The translations under genes and the position numbers were made by a program. A DNA stretch of 15,148 nt from DAIPHL01 sp036771375. Lineage in GTDB: Bacteria > Synergistota > Synergistia > Synergistales > Synergistaceae. Positions 1-7,250 of the stretch are shown piece after piece. The stretch is from assembly GCA_036771375.1 (NCBI GenBank), contig DAIPHL010000039.1:1-15148 (forward strand), given 5' to 3'. Each line of letters begins with the position of its first letter. Within the stretch, counting starts at the first letter, position 1. Below the pieces are notes generated by a model. It saw only the letters and a list, made by a program, of their open reading frames with translations. It searched no databases and had not been told where the DNA came from.

Positions 1-351
1 GGTCGGCGCCAAGTAAAAGACAACCTGGACGTAATGAACAGGGACTCTCATATCCCTGTGGAGGTTATGAGAGTCGACGGGGGGATGGTCGCCAATCATT
101 TCCTCATGCAGTTCCAGGCCGATATTCTGGGTATCCCTGTGGATGTTCCGATGATCACCGAAACGACCGCTCTGGGCGCCGCATACCTCGCGGCGTTGGG
201 TATCGGGGATTTCAAGGACCTCAAGGAACTTGCGGGAAACTGGCGGCTCGAACGTCGATTCGAACCGAAAATGAGCGCAGATGAAAGGGAAAACCTGCTT
301 CGCCAGTGGCACAGAGCGGTGGAACGGAGCAAAGCCTGGGAGGAAAATTGA
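1..351 (+). CDS. glpK: Glycerol kinase, C-terminal fragment (5' end outside window)
   Basis: This is the last 116 residues of an FGGY-family glycerol kinase, which phosphorylates glycerol to sn-glycerol 3-phosphate with ATP in the cytoplasm. The reading frame is open from base 1, so the gene is cut by the window edge; the Met at base 34 is internal. The fragment holds the hallmark C-terminal block of glycerol kinases: LRVDGGMVAN-like (here MRVDGGMVANHFLMQFQADI), then the ETTALGAAYLAAL helix lining the nucleotide site, and a charged tail ending in a W-x-x-A-V-E-R-x-x-x-W pattern. Full-length members are about 500 residues, so roughly three quarters is missing. The glycerol-3-phosphate oxidoreductase trio downstream supports the assignment. 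The first few residues (GRRQVKD) are slightly atypical, but the window edge prevents judging this. Confidence 0.93.
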   Translation, partial: GRRQVKDNLDVMNRDSHIPVEVMRVDGGMVANHFLMQFQADILGIPVDVPMITETTALGAAYLAALGIGDFKDLKELAGNWRLERRFEPKMSADERENLLRQWHRAVERSKAWEEN

Positions 352-620
352 TCCTCCGTTGTTTTAAGGACGGCTTTCGAAAGGAAGGGATGATCTCTCT
401 GTCATTCGACATCCCAAGCACCCTATACTTCCTGCGGGAGCAGTCCTGTTCATGCGAAACCTTTATTCGCCCGTCATTTCGGCGCATGTGCTACGGTGAG
501 GAAACCAGACGACACGCCGGGGATAATCGGGACCATCATATCCAATTGTCGAAGGTCTCTCCGGGTTTTGAAAAATACACCCACCGACAGGGTAACGGGA
601 TGTAAGAGGAGGAAGTCGCG
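352..620. other. Intergenic gap between glpK and the GlpA-like gene
   Basis: This 269-bp gap holds no ORF that resembles a protein. A weak 6-bp inverted repeat (GGGATG 387-392 / CATCCC 410-415) lacks a T-tract. A TATACT hexamer at 424-429 has no convincing -35 partner. The only clear signal is the ribosome binding site AGAGGAGGA at 605-613 in front of the next gene. Its length suggests either a separate promoter for the trio or a leader, but I cannot point to one. Confidence 0.5.
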
Positions 621-2060
621 ATGCATGAAACGGATGTCCTGGTCATCGGAGCAGGTGCGGTTGGCTGTGCCATTGCGCTCGAACTGACCAAATACAGATT
701 GCGCGTCCTGGTTGTGGATAAAAACGAGGACGTGGGAGGGGACGCATCCAAATCAAACAGCGCCATCGTTCATACCGGCTACGACGCTTCTCCGGGAAGC
801 CTCGAATCGCGCTTGGTGGTCGCCGCCAATCCGATGTACGACAAACTGACGTCCGATATGGACGTCCGATTCGCACGGATCGGAGGCATACTCCCGGCGT
901 TTACGGACGAACAATTCGATCTGTTGCCTCAACTCAAGGAAAAGGCGTTCAAAAATCATGTATATGATGTCGAATATCTTACGGGAAAAGAGCTTTTAGA
1001 GATGGAGCCCAACCTTCATCCCGATGTAAAAGCGGGGCTTTACATTCCACGAGAAAGCATCATCGATCCCTTTCAGCTGGTGATCGCCTACGCGGAGACG
1101 GCACAGCAAAACGGTGCCAGCTTTCTTCTGAACACGGAAGTAACGGGGATTGACATGGAGGAAGGCAGGGTCGTCGGCGCACGGACCTCCGGCGGAGATA
1201 TCAAGGCAAACTACATCGTAAACGCAGCCGGACTGCACTGCGACGATATCGCCGGAATGGTCGGAAAAAACGATTATTACGTCAACCCCCGCAAAGGACA
1301 GTTTTACATTCTGGATAAAAACACTTCCTGCAAGGTCAGGCACATCGTATTACCGATACCGACAAAACTGACGAAAGGGAAATTGATGTGCCCGACCATA
1401 CACGGAAACATGCTTGTTGGTCCCACTGCGGAGGACCTCGTGGACAAGGAGGACAAGTCGACCGATGCCAAGGGACTCGAAAGCATCGAAAGGGACGTTC
1501 GAAGACTCGTGCCGAACGTCAATTTCGGAGACACCATCACTCAGTACTGCGGACTTCGCCCCAATCGCAATCCAGAGGGCCTGCACGTCGACACGTACGA
1601 CGACGTACGGAATTACGTCAACATCTCCGGCGTTCGCTCAACCGGACTCACCGCATCGGCGGCCCTCGGTAAATACATCGCCCATACCCTGATCGAAATA
1701 GGCGCCCCGGCAGATTTCAACCCCAATTTCAATCCGATCCGCAAGGATATCCCTCGATTCCATGAACTGTCGAGAGAGGCACAGGACCTTCTCATCAAAA
1801 AAGATCCCAGGTTCGGTAAGGTCATCTGCCGTTGCGAAACAGTGACCGAGGGCGAAATCGTAGAGGCACTTCATCGCCCCATTCCGGCGAGATCCATGGA
1901 TGCCGTCAAACGACGATTGAGGCCGGGAGCCGGACGTTGTCAAGGCGGCTTCTGCGGTCCGAGGGTTCTCGATATTCTGGCGAGGGAACACGGAATACCG
2001 GCGGAAGAGGTCGACAAGAACCAAAAGGGTTCTTACATGATTATCGGTCATACCCGTTAG
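621..2060 (+). CDS. GlpA-like FAD-dependent oxidoreductase with C-terminal BFD-type [2Fe-2S] domain
   Basis: This 479-residue protein probably oxidises glycerol 3-phosphate to dihydroxyacetone phosphate as the catalytic FAD subunit of an anaerobic glycerol-3-phosphate dehydrogenase. The N-terminus has the Rossmann FAD motif GAGAVG at residues 10-15, followed by the DAO-fold body (residues about 5-370), including an RKGQFYILD segment and the C-terminal SGVRSTGLTASAALG FAD-contact block. A BFD-like iron-sulfur domain follows, with cysteines at 403 and 405 (CxC) and 440 and 445 (CxxxxC). A perfect AGAGGAGGA site 7 bases before ATG fixes the start. Neighbours are glpK upstream and the GlpB-like and DUF1667 genes 13 and 5 bases downstream of successive stops, so the trio is an operon. 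The related LhgO/2-hydroxyglutarate oxidases share this fold; context favours glycerol 3-phosphate. The exact substrate is inference. Confidence 0.85.
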   Translation: MHETDVLVIGAGAVGCAIALELTKYRLRVLVVDKNEDVGGDASKSNSAIVHTGYDASPGSLESRLVVAANPMYDKLTSDMDVRFARIGGILPAFTDEQFDLLPQLKEKAFKNHVYDVEYLTGKELLEMEPNLHPDVKAGLYIPRESIIDPFQLVIAYAETAQQNGASFLLNTEVTGIDMEEGRVVGARTSGGDIKANYIVNAAGLHCDDIAGMVGKNDYYVNPRKGQFYILDKNTSCKVRHIVLPIPTKLTKGKLMCPTIHGNMLVGPTAEDLVDKEDKSTDAKGLESIERDVRRLVPNVNFGDTITQYCGLRPNRNPEGLHVDTYDDVRNYVNISGVRSTGLTASAALGKYIAHTLIEIGAPADFNPNFNPIRKDIPRFHELSREAQDLLIKKDPRFGKVICRCETVTEGEIVEALHRPIPARSMDAVKRRLRPGAGRCQGGFCGPRVLDILAREHGIPAEEVDKNQKGSYMIIGHTR

Positions 2061-2073
2061 CCAGGGGGGTAAA

Positions 2074-3333
2074 ATGATGCATTCAATAAAATGCGACGTG
2101 GCAATTATTGGCGCTGGGCCGGCGGGGTTGGCTGCCGCCATCGCCGCCAGAAAAGAAGGGGCAAAAAGGGTACTCGTCGTTGAGCGCGACAATAAACTGG
2201 GTGGGATCCTTCAACAATGCATTCATCCAGGGTTCGGCCTCACCTATTTTCACGAGGAGCTGACGGGCCCCGAATATGCGGGTCGTTTTATCGATGAGAT
2301 GCGGGAGCACGACGTCGACACCTTGCTCAACTCCATGGTACTCGAAATCTCTCCGGACGGAGGGATGATCTGTGCGAACCCCCGGTATGGGATGACGGAG
2401 GTAAGAGCAAAAAGCGTCGTGCTCGCCATGGGATGCAGAGAACGGACAAGAGGACAGATTCAGATCCCCGGTACTCGTCCGGCTGGCGTGTATACCGCAG
2501 GTGCAGCGCAACGGCTGATCAACCGCCAAAATGAAATGGTAGGGAAAGAGGTGGTCATACTCGGATCCGGGGATATCGGAATGATCATGGCAAGAAGGCT
2601 GACGCTTGAGGGGGCGAAGGTCGTCGCTGTGGTCGAGATCATGGATTTCATCGCGGGATTGACCCGCAACAAAGTTCAGTGCCTGAATGATTTCGACATA
2701 CCCCTTTTACTATCCCACACGGTGACGGAGATCGTCGGGAACAAACGAGTGGAAGGCGTTTACGTTGCACGGGTCGACAGCAAGAAAAAACCGATCGAGG
2801 AGACCAGGCAGTTTTTCAAGTGCGACACGTTGCTTTTATCCGTTGGACTGATTCCCGAAAACGAACTCTCCGCAGCGGTTCATGTTGAGATGAGCCATAT
2901 CACCAACGGGCCAATCGTGAATCAGTACATGCAGACATCGACCCCCGCAATTTTTGCAAGCGGGAACGTCGTGCACGTGAACGACCTGGCGGACAATGTT
3001 TCCAGGGAGAGCGAAACGGCCGGAAGAGCGGCGGCCCTCTTCGCGACGGGCAGGCTGCCGGCATCGAGGGGAAAGATCCTCTGCAAGCCGGGCAGAAACG
3101 TCAGATACATATGTCCTCACCACATAGATCTTTCGGGAGATGATCAAGAGGTAAAACTATACTTCAGGGTTATTGAACCAGCATCGAACGTCGTCATAAG
3201 AACGAGCTCGGGCGATAAAATTTTGTCTACGCACAGAGCGCTCAAAGTCAATCCCGGAGAGATGGAGTGTGTAACAGTGAGGACGACGGAATCCTTGACG
3301 AACGAGATTGCGATAGACGCACTGAAGGAGTGA
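2074..3333 (+). CDS. GlpB-like FAD/NAD(P)-dependent oxidoreductase
   Basis: A 419-residue pyridine-nucleotide-disulphide-oxidoreductase-fold protein, likely the electron-transfer partner of the upstream GlpA-like subunit. It has an N-terminal FAD-binding motif GAGPAG (residues 13-18) and an internal NAD-binding motif GSGDIG (residues 164-169). A late IFASGNVVHVND block matches the ATG/GD motif that contacts FAD in this family. The last 60 or so residues (from about 350) form a small extra domain with one cysteine in RYICPHH. Two ATGs are adjacent (2074 and 2077). The G-rich ribosome site at 2063-2069 is better spaced for 2077, so the first Met may not be used. The gene lies 13 bases after its upstream neighbour, and its end overlaps the ribosome site of the DUF1667 gene. 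Whether it passes electrons to or from NAD, a quinone or another carrier cannot be told from the sequence. Confidence 0.85.
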   Translation: MMHSIKCDVAIIGAGPAGLAAAIAARKEGAKRVLVVERDNKLGGILQQCIHPGFGLTYFHEELTGPEYAGRFIDEMREHDVDTLLNSMVLEISPDGGMICANPRYGMTEVRAKSVVLAMGCRERTRGQIQIPGTRPAGVYTAGAAQRLINRQNEMVGKEVVILGSGDIGMIMARRLTLEGAKVVAVVEIMDFIAGLTRNKVQCLNDFDIPLLLSHTVTEIVGNKRVEGVYVARVDSKKKPIEETRQFFKCDTLLLSVGLIPENELSAAVHVEMSHITNGPIVNQYMQTSTPAIFASGNVVHVNDLADNVSRESETAGRAAALFATGRLPASRGKILCKPGRNVRYICPHHIDLSGDDQEVKLYFRVIEPASNVVIRTSSGDKILSTHRALKVNPGEMECVTVRTTESLTNEIAIDALKE

Positions 3334-3338
3334 CGGCA

Positions 3339-3713
3339 ATGCTCCAAAAGGAAATCACATGCATCGTCTGTCCGATGGGATGTAGCGTGGTTGTGACGGG
3401 TGAAAGGGACGACATTCGATCGATATCCGGAAATCAATGTAAGCGTGGGGAAGAATACGCAAAAAATGAATTCTCCCATCCCGTTCGAATCCTGACATCG
3501 ACCGCCAGGATCGAGGGAAGCGAAGAACCACTGGTACCGCTTCGCTCCAGTAAGCCGATCCCTAGGGAACTTTTATCGACGTGTATCGAAGAGATAAAAA
3601 AACTGAACCTGCAAGCCCCCGTAAAAAGAGACGACGTCCTCATTCGAAATATCCTGGGGACAGGCGCGGACATCGTGGTGACCCGCGACGCCGAAAAAAC
3701 CGTAGAAGGCTGA
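3339..3713 (+). CDS. DUF1667 small cysteine-rich protein
   Basis: A 124-residue protein of the DUF1667 family, which is commonly found beside GlpA/GlpB-like oxidoreductases in anaerobes. The N-terminus carries a likely metal or iron-sulfur ligand set, CIVCPMGC plus a later cysteine in GNQCKRG (Cys 8, 11, 15 and 34). The rest is a mixed region with a basic stretch. A longer open frame begins at 3267 inside the preceding gene, but ATG 3339 has a well placed GAAGGAG site (3324-3330, 8-base spacing) and starts exactly at the family's conserved N-terminus. It probably supplies an electron-transfer cluster to the glycerol-3-phosphate dehydrogenase, replacing the GlpC role. The function is inferred from context and the cysteine pattern. 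Confidence 0.85.
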   Translation: MLQKEITCIVCPMGCSVVVTGERDDIRSISGNQCKRGEEYAKNEFSHPVRILTSTARIEGSEEPLVPLRSSKPIPRELLSTCIEEIKKLNLQAPVKRDDVLIRNILGTGADIVVTRDAEKTVEG

Positions 3714-3753
3714 AACATCACCGCTCGACATCCGCGACGTCGCCGATTCACAC

Positions 3754-3784
3754 GGAAGAGCGGGGCACCTGCCCCCGCTCTTCC
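3754..3784. terminator. Long hairpin between convergent operons (no T-tract)
   Basis: A perfect 12-bp stem, GGAAGAGCGGGG (3754-3765) pairing with CCCCGCTCTTCC (3773-3784), encloses a 7-base loop. It lies 40 bases after the DUF1667 stop and 13 bases after the butyrate kinase stop on the other strand, the expected place for a shared bidirectional terminator. Neither strand has a run of T after the stem, so it is not a classical intrinsic terminator. It may act as an mRNA-end stabiliser or need a factor. Confidence 0.6.
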
Positions 3785-3797
3785 ACTGTCCACTCGT

Positions 3798-4874
3798 CTA
3801 TCCGCATTCGGGGTAGGTCAGGGCGTTCTCCTCTTTCCGCAGGACCCGCAATACCCCCATGGCGAGCGATGTCAGCTCCTCCTCGCCCGGCATGATCCGG
3901 ACGGGCGCGATGAACGAAACGCGCTCCTCTATGAGTGCGACGAAGCGTTCGGAGTAGGCCATTCCGCCGGTCAGAATGATATTGTCGACCTTGCCGCAAC
4001 AAACCGCAGCCATGGAGCCGATGTCCTTAGCGATCTGATACGCCATCGCCTCGATTGCCACCCGTGCCTCCTCGTCGCCACCGTCCGCCATCTCCCAGGC
4101 ACGTCGCAGATCTTTGGTTCCGATATAGGCGAAGAGGCCCCCCTCTTGGCCGATCTTTTTCGTCATCTCGCGCCTGTCGTACTTCCCCGAGTAACAGAGC
4201 TCCATGAATTCCCGCACCGGCAGGGAGCCGGCACGATCGACCGAAAAAGTCCCCTCGTTCAAAGGATCGTTGACGTCGATGGACTTCCCTCCGATGTGTG
4301 CCGCGACGCTCGTGCCGGTTCCGAGATGCGCGACGATGAGGCGCATATCCGCGTAGGAACGCCCCTGAGAAGACGCAAAACGCCTTGCAACCGCCTTGTG
4401 ATTGAGTGCGTGGTAGCGGCTTGGACGTTGTATCTCGGGCAGGCCGGAGATGCGGGCGACCGGGTCGAATTCGTCCGTCGACACCGGATCGACGATATAG
4501 GCCTTACAGCCTGCGAGCAGAGCAAAATCATAGGCCAGAAGCGCTCCGAGATTCGAGGCGTGCTCCCCATGGCGGGATTCGCGAAGCGTCGCAAGCATAT
4601 TTGGACAGACTTCGTAAGTGCCGCCCGGCATCGGGACAAGAAGCCCACCTCGGCCGGCGATCGCATCGAAAGAAGTCGGTTCGACATCGGCCCGTTTCAA
4701 AACGTCGAGTATCAGCTTCTTTCTGTAGGGCTCCTGTTCGGGAAGTCCGCAAAAAGAGGCGAGTTCTGCGGAGTCATGTTCTATCAACTCCTGTAGAAAC
4801 GCTCTTTCGTCTTTGAACACGGCTATTTTCGTCGAGGTTGCGCCCGGATTGATCACCAACATGCGGAAAGCCAT
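3798..4874 (-). CDS. buk: Butyrate kinase
   Basis: A 358-residue cytoplasmic kinase of the acetate/butyrate kinase (ASKHA) family that interconverts butyryl phosphate plus ADP with butyrate plus ATP. Family landmarks are the N-terminal phosphate loop NPGATSTK (residues 9-16), VDPVSTDEFDPVARISGLP in the middle, the histidine block ALNHKAVARR, the adenosine-phosphate motif VAHLGTGTSVAAH, and LTGGMAYS near the C-terminus. The length is normal (about 355). ATG 4872-4874 is preceded by AGGAGGGG with 6-base spacing. It is the second gene of a minus-strand pair, 33 bases after the phosphatase. No phosphotransbutyrylase (ptb) is adjacent within the window. Branched-chain acyl kinases are very similar, so isobutyrate or isovalerate could be the real substrate. 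Confidence 0.93.
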   Translation of the reverse strand: MAFRMLVINPGATSTKIAVFKDERAFLQELIEHDSAELASFCGLPEQEPYRKKLILDVLKRADVEPTSFDAIAGRGGLLVPMPGGTYEVCPNMLATLRESRHGEHASNLGALLAYDFALLAGCKAYIVDPVSTDEFDPVARISGLPEIQRPSRYHALNHKAVARRFASSQGRSYADMRLIVAHLGTGTSVAAHIGGKSIDVNDPLNEGTFSVDRAGSLPVREFMELCYSGKYDRREMTKKIGQEGGLFAYIGTKDLRRAWEMADGGDEEARVAIEAMAYQIAKDIGSMAAVCCGKVDNIILTGGMAYSERFVALIEERVSFIAPVRIMPGEEELTSLAMGVLRVLRKEENALTYPECG

Positions 4875-4907
4875 ACAGATCCCCTCCTAATGAGAAAACG
4901 GGCGGAT

Positions 4908-5591
4908 TTAAACAGACCGAATCACTTGATCGGGATATACAAAAAGATCAGGAGCCCAATTATATCGCAAAAATCTGAACTTCCCCCAACGATTGGATGC
5001 ACGTTCACTAAAACCGATCACGTGCACGGAACAAAAATCGAGAGGGAAACGGAAGAGATCGCCGAGCGGAATATCGAAGAGGTAAGATACGATACTCCAG
5101 AAAACGCCCCCGTGAGCGACGAGCAAAAGGTTTTTTTCCTCCGCGCTGCCTTCGAGTATCCGTGAAAAGGCGGCAAGAACACGCGATTGAAGCTCCTGAA
5201 AGGTTTCGCCTCCGGGAGGAGCGACGTTGATCAGATCCTCTCCCCTGCGAAGAAACAGAGCGGGAAATTCCTCCGCGACCCGCTCTTTGGGAAGCCCATC
5301 CCACTCGCCCATGTCGATTTCGCGAAGGCCCGAATCCAGCTCCACCCCTACAGGGGAACACTGATGCGAGGCCACGATCTCGGCGGTCCGAACGGCGCGA
5401 ACGAGATCGCTTGCGACGATTCGATCCATCCGTATCGGCGCCATGGCAGCACCCATCCTCTCCGCCTGGACGACACCCGAATCCGAAAGAGGATAATCCG
5501 TTTGTCCGTACAGATAGGACCGACCGTCCGGAAATTCGGGCTCACCATGCCGCAACATGAATATGCGCAACTCGTCGCATCGTTTGCTCAT
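4908..5591 (-). CDS. Histidine phosphatase family protein (phosphoglycerate mutase-like)
   Basis: A 227-residue member of the histidine phosphatase superfamily. The phosphohistidine motif RHGE lies at residues 14-17 (His15). The second-shell arginines are in SDLVRAVRTAE (about 61-71), the acid-base glutamate is probably in LREIDMGEWDG (Glu91), and the second catalytic histidine is in VAHGG (His160). The N-terminal YLYGQTDYPLSDSG matches small-molecule phosphatases such as alpha-ribazole phosphatase (CobC) or GpmB-type enzymes rather than glycolytic mutases. The substrate is not identifiable, and no cobalamin genes are nearby. The start has an AAGGAGAG site (5601-5608) 9 bases upstream. It heads the operon with butyrate kinase. 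A possible minus-strand -10 (TATCAT, complement of 5633-5638) lies upstream but lacks a good -35. Confidence 0.85.
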   Translation of the reverse strand: MSKRCDELRIFMLRHGEPEFPDGRSYLYGQTDYPLSDSGVVQAERMGAAMAPIRMDRIVASDLVRAVRTAEIVASHQCSPVGVELDSGLREIDMGEWDGLPKERVAEEFPALFLRRGEDLINVAPPGGETFQELQSRVLAAFSRILEGSAEEKNLLLVAHGGVFWSIVSYLFDIPLGDLFRFPLDFCSVHVIGFSERASNRWGKFRFLRYNWAPDLFVYPDQVIRSV

Positions 5592-5706
5592 CCGTGTCCT
5601 CTCTCCTTACCTGAAGACATTCCATTTTCTATATGATACACGGTCGACGCACAAAAAATCGATTGCTTCACATCTGTTCACGACACTCCTCTTTTTCACA
5701 AATAAT

Positions 5707-5735
5707 TTGACAAATAAATCCTTCGGATGGATAAT
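5707..5735 (+). promoter_or_regulatory. Sigma-70 promoter for the molybdenum hydroxylase operon
   Basis: A consensus -35 TTGACA (5707-5712) is followed by exactly 17 bases and then GATAAT (5730-5735, five of six matches to TATAAT). It sits in an AT-rich stretch that contrasts with the GC-rich genes on both sides. Transcription would start near 5742, giving a leader of about 140 bases before the FAD-subunit gene. The quality of the match suggests strong constitutive potential, so control is more likely by a repressor or in the leader. Confidence 0.75.
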
Positions 5736-5812
5736 GGACCTACACTAAAAGCTCAATTATAAACAATAATTCACGCAACACCGTGTGAGATACACTCAAA
5801 CGTTGGCTTTGC

Positions 5813-5832
5813 ACATGAAAGGGGATTCATGT
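5813..5832 (+). promoter_or_regulatory. Inverted repeat in the leader of the molybdenum hydroxylase operon
   Basis: ACATGAA (5813-5819) and TTCATGT (5826-5832) form a perfect 7-bp inverted repeat around AGGGGA. It lies between the predicted transcription start and the ribosome binding site of the first gene (AGAGGAGGG, 5866-5874). It could be a protein operator or a leader hairpin that exposes or hides the Shine-Dalgarno-like loop. The right arm contains an ATG that opens a 26-codon frame overlapping the start of the next gene. The role is unknown. Confidence 0.35.
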
Positions 5833-5881
5833 TGCTTGGCGGTGATTTCTTGAGCACCAATTTCGAGAGGAGGGTGTTGGT

Positions 5882-6748
5882 ATGGAGTATTTCATTGCAG
5901 GCTCGGTAAAAGAGGCCGTGAGCAAACTCCGGGACGCCGGAGGAGAAGGTATGGTCATCGCGGGTGGAACCGATCTGATGATCGACCTCGAGGAGGGGAA
6001 GAAAAAAGCGAGGACTCTGGTCGACGTCACGAGGATCCCCGAGATGCGAGTCATCGAAAAAGAGGGGGATACCCTGGTGATCGGTGCAGCGGTCCCGCTC
6101 GCGGAGATCTCGTCTTCTCCCCTGGTACGCGAGCTCTTTCCGTCTCTCGCCCGAGGAGCCGGCGTTGTCGGCTCTCTGCAGATCAGAAATGTCGCTACAT
6201 TGGTGGGCAACATCGTAACGGCACAGCCGGCAGCGGACGCGGCGATGGCCGTCGCGCCACTCGCCCCACTCATTGAAATCCATGGCCCGAAAGGAATACG
6301 TCAAGCAACGATGGACGAGATGTATGCCGGCTTCGGACGCAGCACGCTGGACAGCACCTCCGAAGTCGTCACATCGGTTCGTATACCGTGCCCGAAGAAA
6401 GGTGAGGCCGCTTCCTTTGTCCGTCTGGAGCTCCGTAAATCGCTCTCCTTGCCGATGTTGAACGCGGCGGCGATGGCGCACGTCTTCGAAGGGACGCTGA
6501 AATGGACCAGAATCACCATGGGACCGGTCGGTGTCGGACCCAAGAGGGCCCGGCAGGCCGAGGAATGGTTTTCGAACAAGCCCTTCACCATAGAGAACAT
6601 TCGTACCGCCTCCGGCATGGTCTTAATGGACGCAAAGCCGCGCAGCAATCCTCTGCGGGGCAGCCAGGAATATCGTGAACAGACGCTGCCCGTTATCGTG
6701 CGTCGTGCATTCGAAGACATCGCCGGACAGCTCGGCATCGCAATCTGA
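5882..6748 (+). CDS. Molybdenum hydroxylase, FAD-binding subunit (xanthine dehydrogenase family)
   Basis: A 288-residue medium subunit of a three-part molybdenum hydroxylase. It carries FAD and passes electrons from the iron-sulfur subunit to an acceptor such as NAD. The FAD_binding_5 (PCMH-type) domain shows the pyrophosphate motif VIAGGTDLM (residues 25-33) and the second FAD loop IRNVATLVGNIVTAQPAADA (101-120). The C-terminal CO-dehydrogenase-flavoprotein domain spans roughly residues 175-280. Length and domain order are normal for CoxM/XdhB-type proteins. The start ATG has AGAGGAGGG 7 bases upstream. It is the first gene of a three-gene operon in the order FAD, Fe-S, Mo, driven by the promoter at 5707-5735. 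Because the substrate is set by the Mo subunit, no xdh symbol is given. Confidence 0.9.
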   Translation: MEYFIAGSVKEAVSKLRDAGGEGMVIAGGTDLMIDLEEGKKKARTLVDVTRIPEMRVIEKEGDTLVIGAAVPLAEISSSPLVRELFPSLARGAGVVGSLQIRNVATLVGNIVTAQPAADAAMAVAPLAPLIEIHGPKGIRQATMDEMYAGFGRSTLDSTSEVVTSVRIPCPKKGEAASFVRLELRKSLSLPMLNAAAMAHVFEGTLKWTRITMGPVGVGPKRARQAEEWFSNKPFTIENIRTASGMVLMDAKPRSNPLRGSQEYREQTLPVIVRRAFEDIAGQLGIAI

Positions 6749-6767
6749 GGAAAAGGGGATCGATGAA

Positions 6768-7250
6768 ATGAGCGAACTGTTGAAGACAACGATAAACGGC
6801 AAGTATATGGAACTCGAGGTAAACCCCGACATGCGACTCGTCGATTTGCTGCGAGACAAACTGGAACTCACCGGGACGAAGATCGGATGCGGTAAAGGAG
6901 AGTGCGGTGCCTGCACGGTCGTCATGAACGGCAAGGCCGTGAACTCCTGTCTCATCCCGGTGATGAGAGCCATGAACGCGACGATCGAGACAATCGAGGG
7001 GCTGGCGACCGACGGGAAACTTCACCCCATTCAACAGGCGTTCGTGGAACACGGAGCCATTCAATGCGGATTCTGCACGCCCGGAATGATCATGTCGACA
7101 AAAGCCCTGCTGGACAAGCACCCCAGACCGAACAAGGAAGAGGTACGGGAAGCCCTCGGCGGGAATATATGCCGCTGCACCGGCTACGTCAAAATAGAAG
7201 AGGCGGTTCTGGCGGCAGCCGGAGAACTTCAGAAAGGAGAACGGCTATGA
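6768..7250 (+). CDS. Molybdenum hydroxylase, [2Fe-2S] subunit
   Basis: A 160-residue small subunit that relays electrons from the molybdenum centre to FAD through two [2Fe-2S] clusters. The N-terminal plant-ferredoxin-type domain has Cys 41, 46, 49 and 61 (GCGKGECGACT, then NSC). The C-terminal four-helix domain has Cys 100 and 103 (CGFCTPGM) and Cys 135 and 137 (ICRCTGY), the exact family pattern. The open frame runs back into the preceding gene. ATG 6768 is chosen because the family starts there and a GGAAAAGGGGA site lies just upstream, 19 bases after the previous stop. Its stop overlaps the start of the Mo subunit in ATGA, so translation is coupled. Confidence 0.94.
   Translation: MSELLKTTINGKYMELEVNPDMRLVDLLRDKLELTGTKIGCGKGECGACTVVMNGKAVNSCLIPVMRAMNATIETIEGLATDGKLHPIQQAFVEHGAIQCGFCTPGMIMSTKALLDKHPRPNKEEVREALGGNICRCTGYVKIEEAVLAAAGELQKGERL

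Noticed and set aside
424..429. TATACT as a -10 box for the GlpA-like operon
   Set aside because: No acceptable -35 hexamer at 16-18 bases upstream.
3267..3338. N-terminal extension of the DUF1667 gene from ATG 3267
   Set aside because: It lies inside the preceding gene, adds 24 residues unlike the family, and a well spaced ribosome site supports ATG 3339.
4146..4796. 216-codon plus-strand open frame opposite butyrate kinase
   Set aside because: No ribosome site and no motif; antisense to a well supported kinase gene.
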